From: Coniferiporia sulphurascens
Taxonomy: Eukaryota > Basidiomycota > Agaricomycetes > Hymenochaetales > Hymenochaetaceae
Reading direction: 5' to 3'
Assembly (NCBI GenBank): GCA_002794785.1
Contig: NBBA01000006.1
Span: 1,302,001 to 1,366,000 of the forward strand
DNA: 64,000 nucleotides
A model generated the notes under the pieces. It saw only the letters and a program-made list of their open reading frames with translations, ran no database searches and was not told the origin of the DNA. Position 1 is the stretch's first letter. Each line of letters begins with the position of its first letter. Of the stretch, positions 61,699 through 64,000 are shown one piece after another. The translations under genes were made by a program, and so were the position numbers.

Positions 61699-64000
61699 TC
61701 AGTCGCTGTCCTCTGGTGATCGTAATGGGGGCGTGAAAGGCTCAACTACATAGCCAGGCTGACCCAACGGTGCCGTCCTGGGATCTCTGCCTAACAGAGA
61801 CATCAAGGTCTCTTCATGCGAACTAGGACGAGAGCCTCCAGCTCTCTGAGCCATTTGGGCAGCCGTCTTCTCTCCCTGAACTTCGTTATCCGAGTTGTCG
61901 AGTTCATCACGGTCTCGAGCTACGATCGCACCGGAGCGGCGATCGAGGTGGAAAAGTAACGGAGATAGCTTCGAGGCGATATCCACCTCAGTGTCGTACG
62001 GGACGAGGAACATGCCGTAGCCAGAGTGTGACGTAAGCGCAACGGCACTGGCAATTGACCCGGGGGGTGAAGCAAGGAAGACATTCCTACGAATATTACG
62101 GTGCACGATGCCGACAACCAGCATCAAACCACCTATGACGATTAGTACAACCGATAGGGCGTGGCCCGCGAGAGGCCTAGAAATGTCATTAGCATTATAC
62201 GCAAATGTATGTAGGATTTTTGACGCACTCAATTACAAGCCGAGGCTTCAGCGAAATGACTTTAGCTGGAAGGGGTTCGTTCGTAGGCAGGAGGTATGTA
62301 TTCTTAGCGACCAATGCCAAGTGTTGCGTCTACCATATTGTGCATAAGCGATTAAGTAAAGCATTGTGAAGTATAAAGGATGGACTCACATAAATTCTCG
62401 ACGTCGTGTCAACGAACCCGTCCAGGGAGTTGAAAGCATTGGGTGCCACGGTGTTGTTGTTCAGGACTGCACGCAAAATAGCTCCAGGGACACCGTTGTT
62501 GGTCGCTTGCGCTCGAGCAGCAGTAAAATTATCAGGAGAAGGTTGATCAAACACGACACTGTACATGTGCTCTTCGTGAGTATTTCCAAAGAAAAAGTGA
62601 GAAAAGATTAACTAACCCGTTGAACGGAATTCCGTTCAGAGGTGAACCTGTTACGTTGTTATCCAGACCAGTGATTGGGCTTATAATGCTGACATTCCCC
62701 AGCGACCCGTCATTCAGTGACGCATTTGCATAGACGTTAAATACTTCAAGTGTCGGATTGCAGAAAACGCCCGCCGCTTGCGGCCCGTTGTTCGTTGTAT
62801 TCGAATAGAACCAGAAGAATACAGGAAGGAAAGTTACGTTTCCTCCCGCATTCCCACAGTCCTGCACGGCACTCACTCCATACTGCTGATTCGCGTTCGT
62901 AGGGTCAAATGGAACGCTGATTGAGCAACCAGCATTCGACGTCGCGGAGATAGTGGAATTAGTGAGTATGTTTGTATTGGGAGTGACGCTTGTCGGCGCC
63001 GTGCAAGTTGCGTTTGATCGGATGCCGGTTGTGTTTACTGAAACAGTCCCATTAAGATAGTTTTGGTCCGGAAACTGCGTATACATTAGATAATATTCCG
63101 ACATTTGAAAAGTAGACCCTACCCGGAAGTCGGCCGTCGCCCAGTTGTTATGGATAAATGGAGGATCCGGCAGGCCATTTATAACAGCCGCGAGCACATA
63201 CTGCCGGAGGTAGGGGTCAGGTATATCTTCCTCGCGCGCGTAAGAATTTACACACCCCGGCAGCAGCAAGGAAAGCGGTTAGTTGATAACGATCTGGATC
63301 TAGCCCAAGGGTTCTGATACTTTGGACTGTACTACTGCCGCCACCTTCAGGAATCTGTTGTATGTCAAAGATGGCGCCGGCGAGAGGCTGAAGTAGCAGA
63401 GTCGCCAGGCCTGCAAGCGCAGATATGAAAACTAGCCAGTGGCGCTTTGTGAAGGAGACCCATACGCAATACAATGAACTGAAAAAGATGTAAGCCATGG
63501 ACGGCATTGCGCGGAACAAAATCAACTTACTTGATAGATACCTATATTGCGCACCAGTCAGCAAGCGGTAAATGAAGCGATGAATAATACATTACTAACA
63601 TAGTCGAGTAGCAAAGAATCCTCCGCTGAAGCGTCACCTCGGGCAAGATTAATATATGGCTGAAGACAAAACGTAAGAATAGTTGTCCCAGTAGAGTGGA
63701 TGGATTCAAACATGCCTGGTATCTTTTAACCAGCCAATTCTTCGCCTCCCAGAGTAAAGCCAAAGGTGCCACGAGCACTATGGGGAAGAAAGACTGTCCA
63801 GATTAATCCCTCGTTAAGAATTCCATTTTTTCTCTCGATCTAGCGGTAACCGTACGCACAGTCAAGAACTGCTGGGAAGCAAATTTAAAGACGTTCTGTT
63901 GATGAACAGCAAAGCCTGCTGACGGTAAGGACAAGGTTTCCGACCACCATTAGGGTACACACCTTGGTTCTTATTAGAAATGGCCAGTGCTACTTCCAGT
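61699..64000 (-). CDS. Multi-pass membrane protein, DUF3433-like, N-terminus beyond the window
   Basis: Nine exons seen: 63963 to the right edge, 63860-63915, 63596-63793, 63531-63541, 63256-63478, 62617-63200, 62390-62558, 62229-62329, 61699-62176. All phases agree, including an 11-base microexon. Membrane segments include PIVLVAPLALLWEAKNWL, WLVFISALAGLATLLLQPLA, and SVVLIVIGGLMLVVGIV near the C-terminus. The large loop between the second and last segment is rich in N-glycosylation sites (NGT, NTT, NST, NVT, NVS). The cytosolic tail has FLASPPGSIASAVALTSHSG, GMFLVPYD, and a Ser/Glu-rich end. The layout fits a family of large fungal membrane proteins I associate with DUF3433; function unknown. 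Confidence 0.7.

Overview
The window comes from a filamentous basidiomycete, most likely an Agaricomycete. Genes are packed with 47-70 base introns that carry clear donors, CTAAC/CTGAT-like branch sites and AG acceptors. The gene content is eukaryotic (a fungal-type Ura2, beta-tubulin, TAF11), and the transposons are RNase H-bearing non-LTR elements of a type common in mushrooms. All exon models were spliced by eye; every complete multi-exon model below sums to a multiple of three.

Layout. 0.65-1.04 kb: small membrane protein. 1.7-9.0 kb: URA2 on the minus strand (10 exons). 9.3-13.1 kb: 5'-truncated LINE (+) with a 15-bp target-site duplication. 13.9-15.8 kb: beta-tubulin (-). 16.9-44.0 kb: a tandem array on the minus strand of six genes of one family (here KDD1-6, my labels), with one derived short gene (DD1) between KDD1 and KDD2. 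This array is interrupted at 24.5-32.1 kb by a MITE and by a retroposon that itself carries a full-length LINE (-). 45-54 kb: ordinary genes (secreted alginate-lyase-like protein, TAF11, a C2H2 zinc-finger protein resembling Iec1, a Ypp1/TTC7-type TPR protein). 55.9-58.2 kb: a seventh family member (KDD7, +). 59.2-60.4 kb: nuclear coiled-coil protein. 61.7-64 kb: multi-pass membrane protein running off the right edge.

The main discovery candidate is the KDD family. Each of the seven genes encodes an N-terminal protein kinase domain, a variable Ser/Pro-rich linker, and two C-terminal double-stranded-RNA-binding domains (dsRBDs). That is the same pair of modules as vertebrate PKR but in reverse order. 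All seven share one exon/phase plan. Six are non-RD kinases (HGD instead of HRD), and one of those six (KDD5) has also lost its glycine loop. The short gene DD1 encodes only the two dsRBDs with the same exon lengths as KDD5. A dsRNA-sensing role, for example against mycoviruses or transposon dsRNA, is an inference from architecture only.

Transposon history is readable. LINE copy 2 landed inside an older retroposon, each with its own perfect 15-bp duplication. The retroposon and LINE share a 25-base 5'-terminal block, and the two LINE copies carry complementary CGA-to-TGA stop mutations.
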